Source of the DNA: Bacteroidales bacterium
Lineage (GTDB): Bacteria > Bacteroidota > Bacteroidia > Bacteroidales > JAADJA01
NCBI GenBank assembly: GCA_020438105.1
Contig: JAGQVE010000015.1
Location: forward strand, 18,002 to 82,001
Direction of reading: 5' to 3'
DNA: 64,000 nt
Part shown: positions 19,755 to 30,224 of the stretch, one piece after another
How positions within the stretch are numbered: the first letter of the stretch is position 1
Layout of the letters: each line of letters starts with the position of its first letter
Position numbers and translations under genes: made by a program
The notes under the pieces: generated by a model
What the model saw: only the letters and a program-made list of their open reading frames with translations
Told to the model about the DNA's origin: nothing
The model's database searches: none

Positions 19755-20468
19755 TTATCTACGTCTTCTTGGTTTTCCGGCAGGAGCAGCTCCTCTAACA
19801 GGTTTTTTCTTATCCTGAATAAAATGAGCTGATAAATCACGTTTACCGAAAACTTCTCCTTTACAAATCCAAACCTTAACACCGATGCGGCCATAAGTGG
19901 TATGTGCTTCTACCAGTGCATAATCAATGTCGGCACGGAGTGTATGCAAAGGAATACGTCCTTCTTTATATATTTCGCCGCGGGCCATTTCAGCTCCACC
20001 CAAACGACCGGATATTAAAACTTTGATACCTTCAGCACCGATCCTCATGGTGGAAGCAATACCGGTTTTAATAGCACGACGATAGGATACACGACCTTCA
20101 ATTTGTTTTGCAATGGTATTGGCTACTATCATTGCATCAAGCTCAGGACGTTTAATTTCAGAAATATTAATCTGAATCTCTTTACCTGTAAGCTTTTTTA
20201 ACTCTTCCTTTAGTTTATCTACTTCCTGTCCACCTTTTCCAATGATAATACCCGGACGGGCGGTAAAGATGGTAACAGTAACGAGTTTCAGTGTCCTTTC
20301 AATCAGGATTTTTGAAATACCAGCCTTTGAAAGACGAGCATTCAAATATTTTCTAATGCGGTCGTCTTCAACGATCTTTTGATCGTATTTTTTGCCACCG
20401 TACCAGCTTGAATCCCATCCACGGATGATTCCTAATCTAAGGCCTATCGGATTTGTTTTTTGTCCCAT
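19755..20468 (-). CDS. rpsC: 30S ribosomal protein S3
   Basis: 237 residues. An N-terminal KH domain with [20 protein letters not shown] and the C-terminal S3 domain ([20 protein letters not shown]). Part of the mRNA entry helicase site. The tail is basic ([16 protein letters not shown]). Confidence 0.97.
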   Translation of the reverse strand: MGQKTNPIGLRLGIIRGWDSSWYGGKKYDQKIVEDDRIRKYLNARLSKAGISKILIERTLKLVTVTIFTARPGIIIGKGGQEVDKLKEELKKLTGKEIQINISEIKRPELDAMIVANTIAKQIEGRVSYRRAIKTGIASTMRIGAEGIKVLISGRLGGAEMARGEIYKEGRIPLHTLRADIDYALVEAHTTYGRIGVKVWICKGEVFGKRDLSAHFIQDKKKPVRGAAPAGKPRRRR

Positions 20469-20486
20469 TATAATATTCGTTAAATC

Positions 20487-20891
20487 TTAAACTTCAACAT
20501 TTTTATCATCCACGATCAACGTCACATGATTAGAGCGCTTCCGAACCCTGTAAGCTCTCCCTTGCGGAGCTGTTTGAACACGCTTTAACATCCTGCCACT
20601 GTCAACCGAAACTTCTTTGACGTACAAATTGGCATCTTCAATCCTGACACCTTCATTTTTAGCCTGCCAGTTAGCAACTGCTGAAAGCAGTAATTTGTGC
20701 AGTCGGCCAGCGGCTTCCATGGGTGAGTGCTTTAAAATGTGCAAAGCTTTCTCAACTTCCATGCCACGTACCAATCCGGCAGCTAACCGCATTTTTCGCG
20801 GTGATGTGGGAACATTATTCAATTTGGCAAAAGCCACTTTTTTATTTTCCCTTTGTAATGCCTCGGCACTTATTCTTTTTCTGGATCCCAT
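20487..20891 (-). CDS. rplV: 50S ribosomal protein L22
   Basis: 134 residues. NNVPTSPRKMRLAAGLVRGM and the beta-hairpin that lines the exit tunnel (MLKRVQTAPQGRAYRVRKRS) are intact. The tunnel-tip loop shows no insertion or deletion of the sort seen in macrolide resistance. Confidence 0.97.
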   Translation of the reverse strand: MGSRKRISAEALQRENKKVAFAKLNNVPTSPRKMRLAAGLVRGMEVEKALHILKHSPMEAAGRLHKLLLSAVANWQAKNEGVRIEDANLYVKEVSVDSGRMLKRVQTAPQGRAYRVRKRSNHVTLIVDDKNVEV

Positions 20892-20926
20892 TTTCAGATT
20901 ATTTCTAAGTTAACAATATGACGATT

Positions 20927-21205
20927 CTATCGCTTTCCTTTATCTTTTGAACCGGCATGTCCCCTGAATATACGGGTTGGAGCAAATTCTCCAAGCTTGT
21001 GACCTACCATATTCTCAGTAACATACACCGGGATAAATTTATTTCCATTATGCACAGCAATCGTTTGACCAACAAAATCGGGTGAAATTACCGAAGCCCT
21101 TGACCATGTCTTAATGACGGTCTTTTTGTTAGACTCCACGTTTTGGAGTACTTTCTTTTCCAGTTTATAGTGGATATATGGTCCTTTTTTAAGTGATCTA
21201 CTCAT
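20927..21205 (-). CDS. rpsS: 30S ribosomal protein S19
   Basis: 92 residues. [20 protein letters not shown] and [20 protein letters not shown] identify it. It lies in the head of the small subunit beside S13. Gap of 9 nt after rplB. Confidence 0.97.
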   Translation of the reverse strand: MSRSLKKGPYIHYKLEKKVLQNVESNKKTVIKTWSRASVISPDFVGQTIAVHNGNKFIPVYVTENMVGHKLGEFAPTRIFRGHAGSKDKGKR

Positions 21206-21214
21206 GACTACCGA

Positions 21215-22039
21215 TTATTTTTTCCTTCTTTCAATGATGTATTTGCTTGACGCTTTTTTCTTTGAGCGTGTTTTGTATCCTTTGGCTGGTAAACCCTTAC
21301 GTGAACGTGGATGCCCACCTGATGAACGACCTTCACCACCACCCATTGGGTGATCTACTGGATTCATAACAACACCACGGGTTCTTGGCCTGCGGCCCAA
21401 CCAACGACTTCTTCCGGCTTTACCTGAAACTTCAAGACTGTGGTCAGGATTTGACACCATACCAACAGTAGCTTTACAAGTATTAAGAATCATCCTGGTT
21501 TCGCCTGAAGGTAATTTAATGATAGCAAATTTGCCTTCACGGGATACCAGTTGTGCATAAGATCCTGCACTGCGTGCCATCTTGGCACCTTGTCCCGGAC
21601 GTAACTCAATATTGTGAATGATAGTTCCGAATGGGATTTCACTCAAATACATTGAATTTCCTACCTCAGGACTTACACCTTTACCGGCAATAACTTCCTG
21701 GTCAACTTTTAAACCATGAGGAGCAACGATATAACGTTTTTCACCGTCGGTATAAACCAGCAAGGCTATTCTTGCAGTACGATTTGGATCATACTCAATG
21801 GTTTTAACCTTGGCAGGCATACCCTCTTTATCGCGTTTAAAATCAATGATTCTATATTTTTGCTTATGACCACCACCCATATATCGCATGGTCATTTTAC
21901 CTTCGTTATTCCTACCACCAGATTTCTTCATAGGAGCAAGCAAACTCTTCTCTGGTTTTGAGGTAGTCACTTCATCAAACGCACTAATTATCTTAAAGCG
22001 TTGACTGGATGTTGTCGGTTTGAATTTTTTTAAAGCCAT
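21215..22039 (-). CDS. rplB: 50S ribosomal protein L2
   Basis: 274 residues. The peptidyl-transferase-near segment [20 protein letters not shown], with the conserved His, and the N-terminal OB region are intact. Gap of 5 nt after rplW. Confidence 0.97.
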   Translation of the reverse strand: MALKKFKPTTSSQRFKIISAFDEVTTSKPEKSLLAPMKKSGGRNNEGKMTMRYMGGGHKQKYRIIDFKRDKEGMPAKVKTIEYDPNRTARIALLVYTDGEKRYIVAPHGLKVDQEVIAGKGVSPEVGNSMYLSEIPFGTIIHNIELRPGQGAKMARSAGSYAQLVSREGKFAIIKLPSGETRMILNTCKATVGMVSNPDHSLEVSGKAGRSRWLGRRPRTRGVVMNPVDHPMGGGEGRSSGGHPRSRKGLPAKGYKTRSKKKASSKYIIERRKK

Positions 22040-22044
22040 TTATC

Positions 22045-22335
22045 TTAAATATTGCTGTAAAAATCAATAGTTTCTCCTTCAGCTAACGTAACGATAGCTT
22101 TTTTAACTGCGCTGGTACGACCGGCAATAACTCCGGCTTTGGTAAACCGTGACTTTTCTTTACCTGAATAATTCATGGTATTAACAGCCACTACATCTAC
22201 ACCGTAAAAATCCTCAACTGCATTTTTAATCTGGATCTTATTGGCTTTTTTATGCACAATAAATCCATAGCGGTTAAGTTTTTCACCAAGCGCTGTCATT
22301 TTCTCTGTAATTACCGGTTTTACTAATATTTCCAT
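22045..22335 (-). CDS. rplW: 50S ribosomal protein L23
   Basis: 96 residues. ILVKPVITEKMTALGEKLNR and ANKIQIKNAVEDFYGVDVVA are conserved. It is the docking site for trigger factor and SRP at the tunnel exit. Confidence 0.96.
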   Translation of the reverse strand: MEILVKPVITEKMTALGEKLNRYGFIVHKKANKIQIKNAVEDFYGVDVVAVNTMNYSGKEKSRFTKAGVIAGRTSAVKKAIVTLAEGETIDFYSNI

Positions 22336-22348
22336 CGTATCCGTTAAT

Positions 22349-22981
22349 TTAATTTACCGAATGTAACTTTTCAATTTCTTTGATCGAACTTTCGGCAATC
22401 AGAATGTTATTTGCATTCAAAATGTCGTAAGTGTTGATGGCATTTGCACTGATCACTTTGGTTTTTTGCAGATTTCTTGATGACAGATAAACATTTTTAT
22501 CGGATTTATCCATGATCAATAATACCTTTTTACCCTGCAACTCAAAGCTGTTGATCATTTCAACAAAACTTTTGGTTTTGGGAGCATCAAAGGTGAAATC
22601 TTCAAGAACGATCATATTGTTTTCTTTCACTTTGTAAGCAAGTGCTGATAACCGTGCAAGTCGTTTCAGTTTTTTGTTCAATTTAAAACCGTAATCTCTG
22701 GGTTGGGGACCAAAAATACGTCCTCCGCCTCTGAAAACCGGGTTTTTAATATCACCAAAACGGGCTGTTCCGGTACCTTTCTGACGTTTGATCTTACGGG
22801 TACTTCCAGCTACTTCGCCGCGTTCTTTTGATTTGTGCGTGCCCTGCCTTTTATTGGCCATGTGTTGTTTAACATCCAGGTAAATAGCATGGTCATTCGG
22901 TTCAATTCCGAAAACTCCCTCATCAAGTTTTACCTTTTTTGATGTTTTCTGGCCGCTGATGTTATATACTTCTAACTCCAT
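22349..22981 (-). CDS. rplD: 50S ribosomal protein L4
   Basis: 210 residues. The extended loop [20 protein letters not shown], which reaches into the exit tunnel, is present. In E. coli L4 represses the S10 operon; here the start overlaps the end of rplC by 10 nt, so the two are coupled in translation. Confidence 0.97.
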   Translation of the reverse strand: MELEVYNISGQKTSKKVKLDEGVFGIEPNDHAIYLDVKQHMANKRQGTHKSKERGEVAGSTRKIKRQKGTGTARFGDIKNPVFRGGGRIFGPQPRDYGFKLNKKLKRLARLSALAYKVKENNMIVLEDFTFDAPKTKSFVEMINSFELQGKKVLLIMDKSDKNVYLSSRNLQKTKVISANAINTYDILNANNILIAESSIKEIEKLHSVN

Positions 22982-23601
22982 CTTTCAAGAATTACATATG
23001 AACCATTTGGACCTGGAACAGATCCTTTTATTAAAACAAGGTTTTTGTCAGGATAGATTTTGACAACCTGAAGATTGATCATCTTAACACGTGTTCCACC
23101 AGTACGACCAGCCATACGCATTCCTTTAAATACCCTTGATGGCCAACTGGAAGCTCCAATTGAACCGGGTGCACGCATACGATTGTGCTGTCCGTGAGTG
23201 GCATCATTTACACCTGCAAATCCATGACGTTTTACAACCCCTTGGAATCCTTTACCTTTTGAAATTCCTACCACATCGATATACTCACCTTCTTCAAAAA
23301 TGTCGGCTTTCAATATATCTCCAAACTTTTTGGTATGACCTACTTCGAAACGTGTAAATTCAGCTACTACTTTTTTAGGAGAAACACCTGCCTTTGCAAA
23401 ATGTCCTTTTAATGCCTTGCTAGTATGCTTGTCCTTTTTATCGTCAAAAGCTATCTGAATTGCTTCGTAGCCATCGGTTTTTTTGGTTTTGACCTGGGTA
23501 ACCACGCATGGCCCCGCCTCTATGACCGTACAGGGAATATTTTTCCCTTCCTGATCGAAGATGCTGGTCATTCCGATTTTTTTACCAATAATTCCTGACA
23601 T
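22972..23601 (-). CDS. rplC: 50S ribosomal protein L3
   Basis: 209 residues. [20 protein letters not shown] and the central extension ([20 protein letters not shown]), which reaches the peptidyl-transferase centre, are diagnostic. Its last codons overlap rplD in another frame. Confidence 0.97.
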   Translation of the reverse strand: MSGIIGKKIGMTSIFDQEGKNIPCTVIEAGPCVVTQVKTKKTDGYEAIQIAFDDKKDKHTSKALKGHFAKAGVSPKKVVAEFTRFEVGHTKKFGDILKADIFEEGEYIDVVGISKGKGFQGVVKRHGFAGVNDATHGQHNRMRAPGSIGASSWPSRVFKGMRMAGRTGGTRVKMINLQVVKIYPDKNLVLIKGSVPGPNGSYVILERWS

Positions 23602-23641
23602 CGTTTATCTTTTTTAAAAATCTTAACTTTCTAAATTCAAA

Positions 23642-23947
23642 TCAAACCTTGATTTCAACCTCTACACCACTGGGAAGCTCGAGCTTCATTAATGCATCAA
23701 TGGTTTTTGTTGTAGAACTGTAAATATCAAGCAATCGTTTGTATGAGCTTAATTGGAATTGCTCACGCGACTTTTTATTTACAAAGGTCGACCTGTTAAC
23801 GGTAAAAATCTTTTTGTTGGTTGGCAATGGAATAGGTCCGTTGACAACAGCACCGGTCGATTTAATCGTCTTAACGATCTTTTCAGCTGATTTATCAACC
23901 AGGTTGTGATCGTACGATTTCAATTTAATTCTAATTCTCTGACTCAC
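23642..23947 (-). CDS. rpsJ: 30S ribosomal protein S10
   Basis: 101 residues. [20 protein letters not shown] and the basic loop [20 protein letters not shown] identify it. Besides its ribosomal role it is NusE and binds NusB; a long-form nusB lies elsewhere in this window. It follows fusA by 20 nt with no tuf gene between. Confidence 0.97.
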   Translation of the reverse strand: MSQRIRIKLKSYDHNLVDKSAEKIVKTIKSTGAVVNGPIPLPTNKKIFTVNRSTFVNKKSREQFQLSSYKRLLDIYSSTTKTIDALMKLELPSGVEVEIKV

Positions 23948-23967
23948 TGTAATAAATTTATTAATTA

Positions 23968-26073
23968 TCAGATTGTTACCAAATATCCTTTAATTTTATA
24001 CATTACATTTTCTGTAATGTCCCTGGGAGCTAATGCATAATGCGAAAACTCCATGCTGGATTGCGCCCTGCCTGATGAAAGGGTACGTAATGAAGTTACA
24101 TAACCAAACATTTCAGCAAGCGGAACTTTAGCTTTTACAATTTGACGACCTACCTTTGATTCAACATCTTCAACATGTCCTCTCCGTTTATTTAAATCAC
24201 CGGTAATATCGCCTACATACTCATCGGGTGTTACTACTTCAAGGCGCATGATGGGTTCATAAAGAACCGGTCCGGCAGCTTTACAAGCTTCCTTAAACGA
24301 CCTTGCTGCTGCGGCCTCAAATGCAAGTGAATCACTATCCACACTGTGATATGATCCGTCAACCAACTTCACTTTCAGATTCAGCATTGGGAAACCAAGC
24401 AAAACACCATTTGACATGGCTGATTCAAATCCCTTTTTAACCGCAGGGATAAATTCTTTTGGAATGGCATTTCCACGAATCTCGTTGATAAACTCAAGTC
24501 CTTTAACCTCATCAGAGGCCGGTCCAACTTCAACAACGATCTCAGCAAATTTCCCTTTTCCTCCAGTTTGTTTTTTGTAAACTTCCGTATGAATAACTGT
24601 TTTTTCAACTCCTTCACGATAAGCCACAGATGGCTTTCCTTTATTGCAGAAGAGATTAAATTCCCGTTGCAACCTGTCTAGGATAATCTCCAAATGAAGT
24701 TCGCCCATGCCACTAATTACCGTTTGACCAGTTTCCTCATCAATTGCAACCGTGAAAGTGGGATCTTCTTCAGCCATTTTTTTCAATGAACCGAAAAGCT
24801 TGTCAACATCATCCTGAGTTTTTGGCTCAACGGCCATTCTGATAACCGGTTCAGGAAACTGCATGGTTTCGAGAACAACAGGATGTTTTGGATCGCAAAG
24901 CGTGTCTCCAGTTCTGATCTCTTTAAATCCTATCGCAACTGCAATATCACCGGCTTCGATGGTTTTGATGGCCTTTTGCTTATTGGCATGTACCTGCATC
25001 AACCGCATGATTCGCTCCTTTTTATCGGTACCGGAATTTAATACCTGTTGACCGGCATCCATTTTCCCGGAATAAACCCTGAAGAATGCTACTCTTCCAA
25101 CAAAAGGATCAGTAGCAATTTTAAAAGCAAGCGCAGCAAATGGTTCGTTTTCATCTGCATGGCGTTCAACTTCTTTTTGAGTGTAGGGGTTAATACCTGA
25201 GATGGAAGGAATATCAGTTGGGTTTGGAAGGAAATTTACAACAGCATCCAGTAATAACTGAACACCTTTATTTTTAAAACTTGAACCACACAAAACAGGA
25301 GTAACTCGCATTTCCAGAACTGCTTTCCGGAGTGTGGCAATAATTTCTTCTTCAGAAATAGCATTGGGATCAACTAAAAATTTGGTAAAGAGCTCTTCAT
25401 TTTCTTCAGCAGCACCTTCAATAAGATGTGTGCGATACTCTTCTACCATTTCTTTCATGTCCTCCGGAATGGGAATTTCATGAAATTCTTTTCCCAGGGA
25501 GGCATTATCCCATTCGTATGCTTTATTTGAAATAAGGTCAACAATTCCGGTAAAATCATCTTCAGCGCCTATGGGTAACTGAATTGGGACAGGAACAGCA
25601 ACCAGTTTTTCTTTAATTTCGGTAACTACCTTGAAAAAGTCAGCACCGGCACGATCCATTTTGTTAACATAACAAATTCGTGGAACATGATACCGGTTTG
25701 CCTGATTCCAGACAGTTTCAGATTGAGGTTCAACACCACCAACAGCACAGAAAATGGCAATAGCACCATCCAATACCCGCAATGAGCGTTCTACTTCAAC
25801 AGTAAAATCAACATGCCCGGGAGTATCAATGATATTGATGCGATAATCCTGCTCATTCTTTTTCCAGAAAACCGTTGTGGCAGCTGAGGTGATGGTAATT
25901 CCGCGCTCCTGCTCTTGTTGCATCCAATCCATGGTTGCAGCACCATCATGAACCTCTCCTATTCGGTAATTAACGCCGGTATAGTACAAAATACGCTCGG
26001 TCGTCGTGGTTTTACCCGCGTCGATGTGCGCCATAATGCCAATGTTTCTTGTATGTTTCAGTCTGTCTGACAT
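23968..26073 (-). CDS. fusA: Elongation factor G
   Basis: 701 residues. GTPase motifs are complete: P-loop [22 protein letters not shown] switch I, DTPGHVDF and NKMDRAGAD. Domains II-V follow, with domain IV near [14 protein letters not shown]. It drives translocation on the ribosome. Lying between rpsG and rpsJ is the normal str-operon position, although tuf is missing after it. Confidence 0.97.
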   Translation of the reverse strand: MSDRLKHTRNIGIMAHIDAGKTTTTERILYYTGVNYRIGEVHDGAATMDWMQQEQERGITITSAATTVFWKKNEQDYRINIIDTPGHVDFTVEVERSLRVLDGAIAIFCAVGGVEPQSETVWNQANRYHVPRICYVNKMDRAGADFFKVVTEIKEKLVAVPVPIQLPIGAEDDFTGIVDLISNKAYEWDNASLGKEFHEIPIPEDMKEMVEEYRTHLIEGAAEENEELFTKFLVDPNAISEEEIIATLRKAVLEMRVTPVLCGSSFKNKGVQLLLDAVVNFLPNPTDIPSISGINPYTQKEVERHADENEPFAALAFKIATDPFVGRVAFFRVYSGKMDAGQQVLNSGTDKKERIMRLMQVHANKQKAIKTIEAGDIAVAIGFKEIRTGDTLCDPKHPVVLETMQFPEPVIRMAVEPKTQDDVDKLFGSLKKMAEEDPTFTVAIDEETGQTVISGMGELHLEIILDRLQREFNLFCNKGKPSVAYREGVEKTVIHTEVYKKQTGGKGKFAEIVVEVGPASDEVKGLEFINEIRGNAIPKEFIPAVKKGFESAMSNGVLLGFPMLNLKVKLVDGSYHSVDSDSLAFEAAAARSFKEACKAAGPVLYEPIMRLEVVTPDEYVGDITGDLNKRRGHVEDVESKVGRQIVKAKVPLAEMFGYVTSLRTLSSGRAQSSMEFSHYALAPRDITENVMYKIKGYLVTI

Positions 26074-26099
26074 TGCTTGTACTATCCCTGCCCTAAAAA

Positions 26100-26567
26100 T
26101 TAAAATCTAAAGTGAGAGAAAGCTTTATTTGCATCGGCCATACGGTGAGTATCTTCCTTACGTTTAAAAGCACCACCCTCTTCTTTATAACCAGCCATGA
26201 TCTCACCGGCTAGCTTTTGAGCCATTGATTTCTCATGACGTTTGCGTGCATATCCGATCAGGTTTTTCATTCCGATTGACATTTTCCTACCGGGACGAAT
26301 TTCTGAAGGGATCTGGAAGGTTGCACCACCAATACGACGACTCCTAACCTCAACGGATGGAGTAACATTGGCCAGCGCTTTTTTCCATACTTCAACACCA
26401 TTTTCTTTTGTTTTTTCTTCAACAATATCCATGGCATCATAGAAGATCTTATAAGCAAGGCCCTTCTTTCCTTCTAACATAATGTTGTTCACGAACTTGG
26501 TTACAAGAACATCATTGAATTTTGGATCCGGAAGTATGATTCGCTTTTTTGGCTTCGCTTTCCTCAT
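26100..26567 (-). CDS. rpsG: 30S ribosomal protein S7
   Basis: 155 residues. [20 protein letters not shown] and [20 protein letters not shown] are diagnostic. A primary binder of the 3' major domain of 16S rRNA; in E. coli it represses the str operon. Gap of 26 nt before fusA. Confidence 0.97.
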   Translation of the reverse strand: MRKAKPKKRIILPDPKFNDVLVTKFVNNIMLEGKKGLAYKIFYDAMDIVEEKTKENGVEVWKKALANVTPSVEVRSRRIGGATFQIPSEIRPGRKMSIGMKNLIGYARKRHEKSMAQKLAGEIMAGYKEEGGAFKRKEDTHRMADANKAFSHFRF

Positions 26568-26600
26568 AATATATATGTATTAAATCTTTATAATCAGTTT

Positions 26601-26975
26601 CTATTTCTTAGGTCTTTTGGTTCCGTACTTCGACCTGCGCTGTGTTCTTCCTTCAACACCTGAAGTATCTAACGCACCACGAATGATGTGATAACGAACA
26701 CCCGGAAGGTCTTTCACCCTGCCACCGCGAATCAGTACGATACTGTGTTCCTGCAGATTGTGACCTTCACCCGGAATGTAGGCATTCACCTCTTTCTGGT
26801 TGGTAAGCCTTACCCTGGCAACTTTACGCATTGCTGAGTTTGGTTTTTTAGGGGTAGTTGTGTAAACCCTAACGCAAACACCACGACGCTGCGGACATGA
26901 ATCCAATGCCGGCGACTTACTTTTGTCTGTCAATTTTTTTCTACCTTTTCTTACTAATTGTTGTATTGTAGGCAT
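26601..26975 (-). CDS. rpsL: 30S ribosomal protein S12
   Basis: 124 residues and first gene of the superoperon. The decoding-site loops are of wild-type form: [12 protein letters not shown] and [14 protein letters not shown] keep the two Lys residues whose change gives streptomycin resistance. A leader of about 300 nt separates it from the best promoter upstream. Confidence 0.97.
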   Translation of the reverse strand: MPTIQQLVRKGRKKLTDKSKSPALDSCPQRRGVCVRVYTTTPKKPNSAMRKVARVRLTNQKEVNAYIPGEGHNLQEHSIVLIRGGRVKDLPGVRYHIIRGALDTSGVEGRTQRRSKYGTKRPKK

Positions 26976-27032
26976 ATTAAACTAATTAAATCAACTAAAT
27001 CTTTATTTACAAAGCCCTCTTTTTGGGGAGCG

Positions 27033-27040
27033 CAAAAGTA
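27033..27040 (-). promoter_or_regulatory. Second candidate -7 element for rpsL
   Basis: The minus strand reads TACTTTTGCGCTCC. The first eight bases fit TAnnTTTG, about 58 nt before the rpsL ATG. The -33 position lacks TTTG, so it would be a weaker or differently regulated promoter than the one at 27286-27315. Confidence 0.45.
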
Positions 27041-27167
27041 CGATTATTTATTTATCATTTTACCGGCCAATTAAAATAAATTAATTAACAGGCAATTATT
27101 TAAACTCGTAAGAAATATGGAAATACAATTAAGGCGGGGTATCCAGACGACCAGTTGACGTTATTTG

Positions 27168-27185
27168 AAGAAACATATGTTTCTT
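27168..27185. repeat. Perfect 18-bp palindrome in the rpsL leader
   Basis: AAGAAACATATGTTTCTT is identical to its reverse complement. As RNA it can form a 7-bp stem with an ATAT loop; as DNA it is a symmetrical site suited to a dimeric regulator. Confidence 0.6.
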
Positions 27186-27285
27186 TGATCAACCGTTGGA
27201 ACCTTTATTTGTCTTAATTTGTCAGGTTTCCTAATTTCTTTAAATATCAATAAATTAAATACTGAACGTTCATCTAAAGCGGGTG

Positions 27286-27315
27286 CAAAAGTATGAATTT
27301 TTTAATAAAAACAAA
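27286..27315 (-). promoter_or_regulatory. Promoter of the ribosomal superoperon
   Basis: On the minus strand TTTG (27312-27315) and TACTTTTG (27286-27293) are separated by 18 nt, close to the 19-21 nt usual for Bacteroidota promoters. A T/A-rich spacer joins them. The predicted start is near 27280, about 300 nt before rpsL. Confidence 0.65.
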
Positions 27316-27392
27316 CTTTTTTTAATAAAAATTTAAGAGTAACGAAAGTAATTATTTGAAACTACCTGAATATCCACGGGAAAACCATGCCA

Positions 27393-27430
27393 AATAAATA
27401 AACGCTGAACCCGATAAGTTGATTCAGCGC
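27393..27430 (-). terminator. Terminator after the GH13 lipoprotein gene
   Basis: CGCTGAA (27403-27409) pairs with TTCAGCG (27423-27429). On the minus strand the stem is followed by a T-rich stretch. It lies 24 nt past the GH13 stop and separates that gene from the ribosomal promoter. Confidence 0.7.
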
Positions 27431-27453
27431 TTATAAATTTTTTCCTGATTTTT

Positions 27454-28860
27454 TTATTTTTTCAGGAGGAAATACCCCCAGGGCTCCATGATCATCTCTT
27501 CTTTTTCATTTAATTGTGCCGGCTCACCGGTTTCTATATTAACAAGGTCGGTTTCCATAATCGGTTGAGCAAATTGAAAACTTACAGGCTCATTTGAAAG
27601 ATTTGCAATAACAATGATCGCATCATTTCCTTTTACCCTTTTAAAGGCAATCACCTTTTCGTCAGCAGTTGTATGAATCCGTTCAAAAGGTGCTCCGTAA
27701 CCTCCATTCCACAAAACTTTGTTATTATGCTTTAAGGCAATCATTTTTGTATAAAATGGCAACCAGGGCGAGTCAAAATTCCAATTGATCTCATCCTTTT
27801 CAAAAAACTCAAGCCTTTTATCAAGGCCCACTTCCTGACCGCTATATATCAAAGGCATTCCGGGAAGTGTATACGTGAGCATGGCAAATACTTGTGCACC
27901 TTTGCCCATACGCTCGGTTACCGTCCCGTTCCATGAATTTTCATCGTGGTTGGTGATAAAATTCATCCTATATGCATTTAAAGTATCATAGGTGGTATCC
28001 ATTTTCTGGTAATAAGCATCAATATCATTGGCATTCATTTTCCCTTTGGCGATCTCATTATATATATGGTGTAATTCCCAGGCATAACTCATATCAAATG
28101 CCATTTGGTGATGATCAAGCTTTTCAGCTTCAGCCAACATAAACACAGGTTTTACTACATCCAGTTGAACGCGTGCCGAATCCCAAAAATCGGTAGGAAC
28201 TTCGGCGGCTACATCACACCGGTAGCCATCAATATCAGCTTCTTCAACCCAAAATTTCAGCGCATCGATCATGGCTGCGCGCATATCAGGATTATCATAA
28301 TTCAATTTTGCAACATCAGTCCAGTCAAAAGGTGAGATCATTTGTCCGGTTGAATCAGTAGCATAATATTCAGGATGATTATAAATCCAGGGATTATCCC
28401 AGGCAGAATGGTTAGCCACCCAGTCAAGTATTACTTTAAATCCCATATTATGTGCTTTTTGCACAAACGTTTTGAAGTCATCCATTGACCCATACTCCGG
28501 ATTAACTTTTTTATAATCCTGAACTGCATAATAACTTCCCAGGGTGCCTTTCCTGTTTTTTTCGCCAATTGGATGGATTGGCATCAGCCATAAAATATCA
28601 ACACCCATTTCACGGAGCCGGGGTAAATGATCTTCAAATGCCCTTAGAGTTCCTTCGGGGGTATATTGCCTTATATTGACTTCATAAATGTTGGCATTTT
28701 TACTCCACTCGGGATGTTTGACTCCAATCTGAACTTCCTCTTCTGCTTGCTCAGAAACCTTTATTTCCTGATTGCAGGCAATCAAGCTAATGACAGCGAT
28801 AACAATAAAAATATTGAAACCCAACCTGAAAGGGTTAACTTTTCTAGTGTTTAGATTCAT
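27454..28860 (-). CDS. GH13 alpha-amylase family lipoprotein
   Basis: 468 residues. The N-terminus ends in the lipobox VISLIAC, so the enzyme is probably membrane-anchored outside the cytosol. The barrel has the three acidic residues of GH13: nucleophile Asp216 in DGYRCDVAAE, acid/base Glu244 in MLAEAEK and Asp306 in ITNHDENSW. VILDWVANHSAWDNPWIYNH is the first conserved region. It probably cuts or rearranges alpha-1,4 glucans or maltodextrins; the exact product is undecided. The gene lies just downstream of a beta-phosphoglucomutase-like gene on the same strand, as in starch or maltose use. No SusC/SusD pair is in the window. Confidence 0.88.
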   Translation of the reverse strand: MNLNTRKVNPFRLGFNIFIVIAVISLIACNQEIKVSEQAEEEVQIGVKHPEWSKNANIYEVNIRQYTPEGTLRAFEDHLPRLREMGVDILWLMPIHPIGEKNRKGTLGSYYAVQDYKKVNPEYGSMDDFKTFVQKAHNMGFKVILDWVANHSAWDNPWIYNHPEYYATDSTGQMISPFDWTDVAKLNYDNPDMRAAMIDALKFWVEEADIDGYRCDVAAEVPTDFWDSARVQLDVVKPVFMLAEAEKLDHHQMAFDMSYAWELHHIYNEIAKGKMNANDIDAYYQKMDTTYDTLNAYRMNFITNHDENSWNGTVTERMGKGAQVFAMLTYTLPGMPLIYSGQEVGLDKRLEFFEKDEINWNFDSPWLPFYTKMIALKHNNKVLWNGGYGAPFERIHTTADEKVIAFKRVKGNDAIIVIANLSNEPVSFQFAQPIMETDLVNIETGEPAQLNEKEEMIMEPWGYFLLKK

Positions 28861-28889
28861 GATCTGTGAAATTTATTTTGGCGTCAAAA

Positions 28890-29540
28890 TTAAATAAGTT
28901 TTTCCAATTCTTTTAGCCCTATTGAGCTGAAATCAGGAATTATAAGGTCAACCGGAGGAAGGGCCTTTGCTGAGTGAGTTGTTGTTAAAGCCACCACCTT
29001 CATTCCAGCATTTTTAGCCGCATTGATCCCATTAATGGAGTCTTCAAAGACGATACAATTTTGGGATGCGGTTTGCAAGGCATCCGCAGATTTGAGAAAA
29101 ATTTCAGGATTTGGCTTTCCTATTGCAATATCCGAAGCGTCCAGAATGGTTGTGAAAAATTCAGCAGTACCGGTATTTCGAAGTACAAACTCAACATTTA
29201 TCGGAGGAGATGATGTTGCCAGGGCAATTTTAATATTGGCATTTCTGAGTTCTAATAGGAATTCAACAAGTCCATTAACAGGTTCAATAAAGGGTTGATA
29301 AAGCTCTCTGTAGATGGCTTCCTTTTCCGACTCAAATTTTTTTATTTCGTTATCAGACAGCTCCATTTGGAAAAATGCCTGAAGATGATCCCTGTTTGTG
29401 CCGCCAAAAATACCTGAGCGAAAGGCTTCACCAAAATCTAACTGGTGAATGGTGCAGAATTGTTGCCATGCTTTTTCATGATAGGTAAAATTATCAACAA
29501 TCACTCCGTCCATATCAAAGATTACAGCAAAGGCCATCAT
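28890..29540 (-). CDS. HAD-family hydrolase, beta-phosphoglucomutase-like
   Basis: 216 residues, cytosolic. HAD motif I is FDMDGVIVD (Asp9 and Asp11), motif II is LATSSPP, the Lys lies in GKPNPEIFL and motif III is FEDSINGINAA. The cap domain has the helical subfamily I shape. Beta-phosphoglucomutases and sugar-phosphate phosphatases share these features, so either is possible. Placed 29 nt upstream of the GH13 gene; glucose-1-phosphate handling would fit. Confidence 0.8.
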   Translation of the reverse strand: MMAFAVIFDMDGVIVDNFTYHEKAWQQFCTIHQLDFGEAFRSGIFGGTNRDHLQAFFQMELSDNEIKKFESEKEAIYRELYQPFIEPVNGLVEFLLELRNANIKIALATSSPPINVEFVLRNTGTAEFFTTILDASDIAIGKPNPEIFLKSADALQTASQNCIVFEDSINGINAAKNAGMKVVALTTTHSAKALPPVDLIIPDFSSIGLKELEKLI

Positions 29541-29581
29541 ATTAGTTATTAACAGTTGATCATGTAAAATTAATTATTATC

Positions 29582-29589
29582 TACTTTTG
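29582..29589 (+). promoter_or_regulatory. Candidate -7 element for the membrane/amidotransferase pair
   Basis: TACTTTTG, 14 nt before the GTG start at 29604. A TTG at 29556-29558 is about 23 nt further upstream, a little too far for a good -33 box. Confidence 0.45.
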
Positions 29590-29603
29590 TTTTTCGATAA
29601 ACT

Positions 29604-30224
29604 GTGAAGAAAATCCATTTAGAAATAGTCGTATTTTTTTGCGGAGCCGTAGTAATGGCCTACGAAATTGTCGGATCACGCATGCTGGGTCCTTATGTAG
29701 GGACCTCATATCCGGTGTGGACCGCCATTATTGGGATCATTCTTACAAGCCTGAGTGCCGGGTATTATTTTGGCGGAAAGTATGCTGATCGCATACCCAG
29801 AATCCTGATTCTTTCGTGGATTATTTTACTTGCCGGGCTCTATATGCTCCTTGCAGTAGTGATTAAAGATATGTTACTGGCTTTTCTGCTTAACACCGTT
29901 CAAAACCTTAACTGGGTATCGATATTATCATCCATCCTGTTATTTTCAGTTCCATCATTATTACTTGGGATGGTATCACCGTTTGCAGCCAGGCTTAAAA
30001 TTTCTTCTGTTCAATCAAGTGGTAGAACCGTTGGCAACCTTTATGCCTTATCCACTTTTGGAAGTATCATTGGGGTATTTTTAGCGGGCTTTTTTCTAAT
30101 TCCAACCTTCAGGATAAGTATAATACTTATTTTATTTTCGGTGGTATTAATTTCTATTTCATTATTTTTGAACCTTGTTTTAAGGATTCCCCTCAAGCAA
30201 TCTTTCAATGAACTTAAAAAATGA
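29604..30224 (+). CDS. Spermidine-synthase-family membrane domain protein (no catalytic domain)
   Basis: 206 residues, about six transmembrane helices, GTG start. YEIVGSRMLGPYVGTSYPVW followed by LTSLSAGYYFGGKYADR is the pattern of the N-terminal membrane half of fused MFS/spermidine-synthase proteins. The soluble aminopropyltransferase half, with its SAM-type binding site, is missing: the protein ends after the last helix at LKQSFNELKK. It overlaps the next gene by 4 nt (ATGA). Transport or sensing of a polyamine-like compound is only an inference. Confidence 0.7.
   Translation: MKKIHLEIVVFFCGAVVMAYEIVGSRMLGPYVGTSYPVWTAIIGIILTSLSAGYYFGGKYADRIPRILILSWIILLAGLYMLLAVVIKDMLLAFLLNTVQNLNWVSILSSILLFSVPSLLLGMVSPFAARLKISSVQSSGRTVGNLYALSTFGSIIGVFLAGFFLIPTFRISIILILFSVVLISISLFLNLVLRIPLKQSFNELKK

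Larger units (their letters stand above)
26976..27285 (-). promoter_or_regulatory. Leader region of the ribosomal superoperon
   Basis: This stretch has no gene I can support. Reading leftwards from the candidate start near 27280 it holds a perfect 18-bp palindrome at 27168-27185, a second TAnnTTTG box at 27033-27040 and then rpsL. A leader this long before rpsL could carry a control structure, but I recognised no known ribosomal leader motif. Confidence 0.4.

Noticed and set aside
23948..23967. A missing tuf gene after fusA as evidence of deletion
   Set aside because: tuf is known to lie elsewhere in Bacteroidota; the 20-nt gap between fusA and rpsJ shows no remnant.
26976..27285. A leader peptide before rpsL
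   Set aside because: I found no start codon followed by a frame with conserved composition; the region is rich in stop codons.
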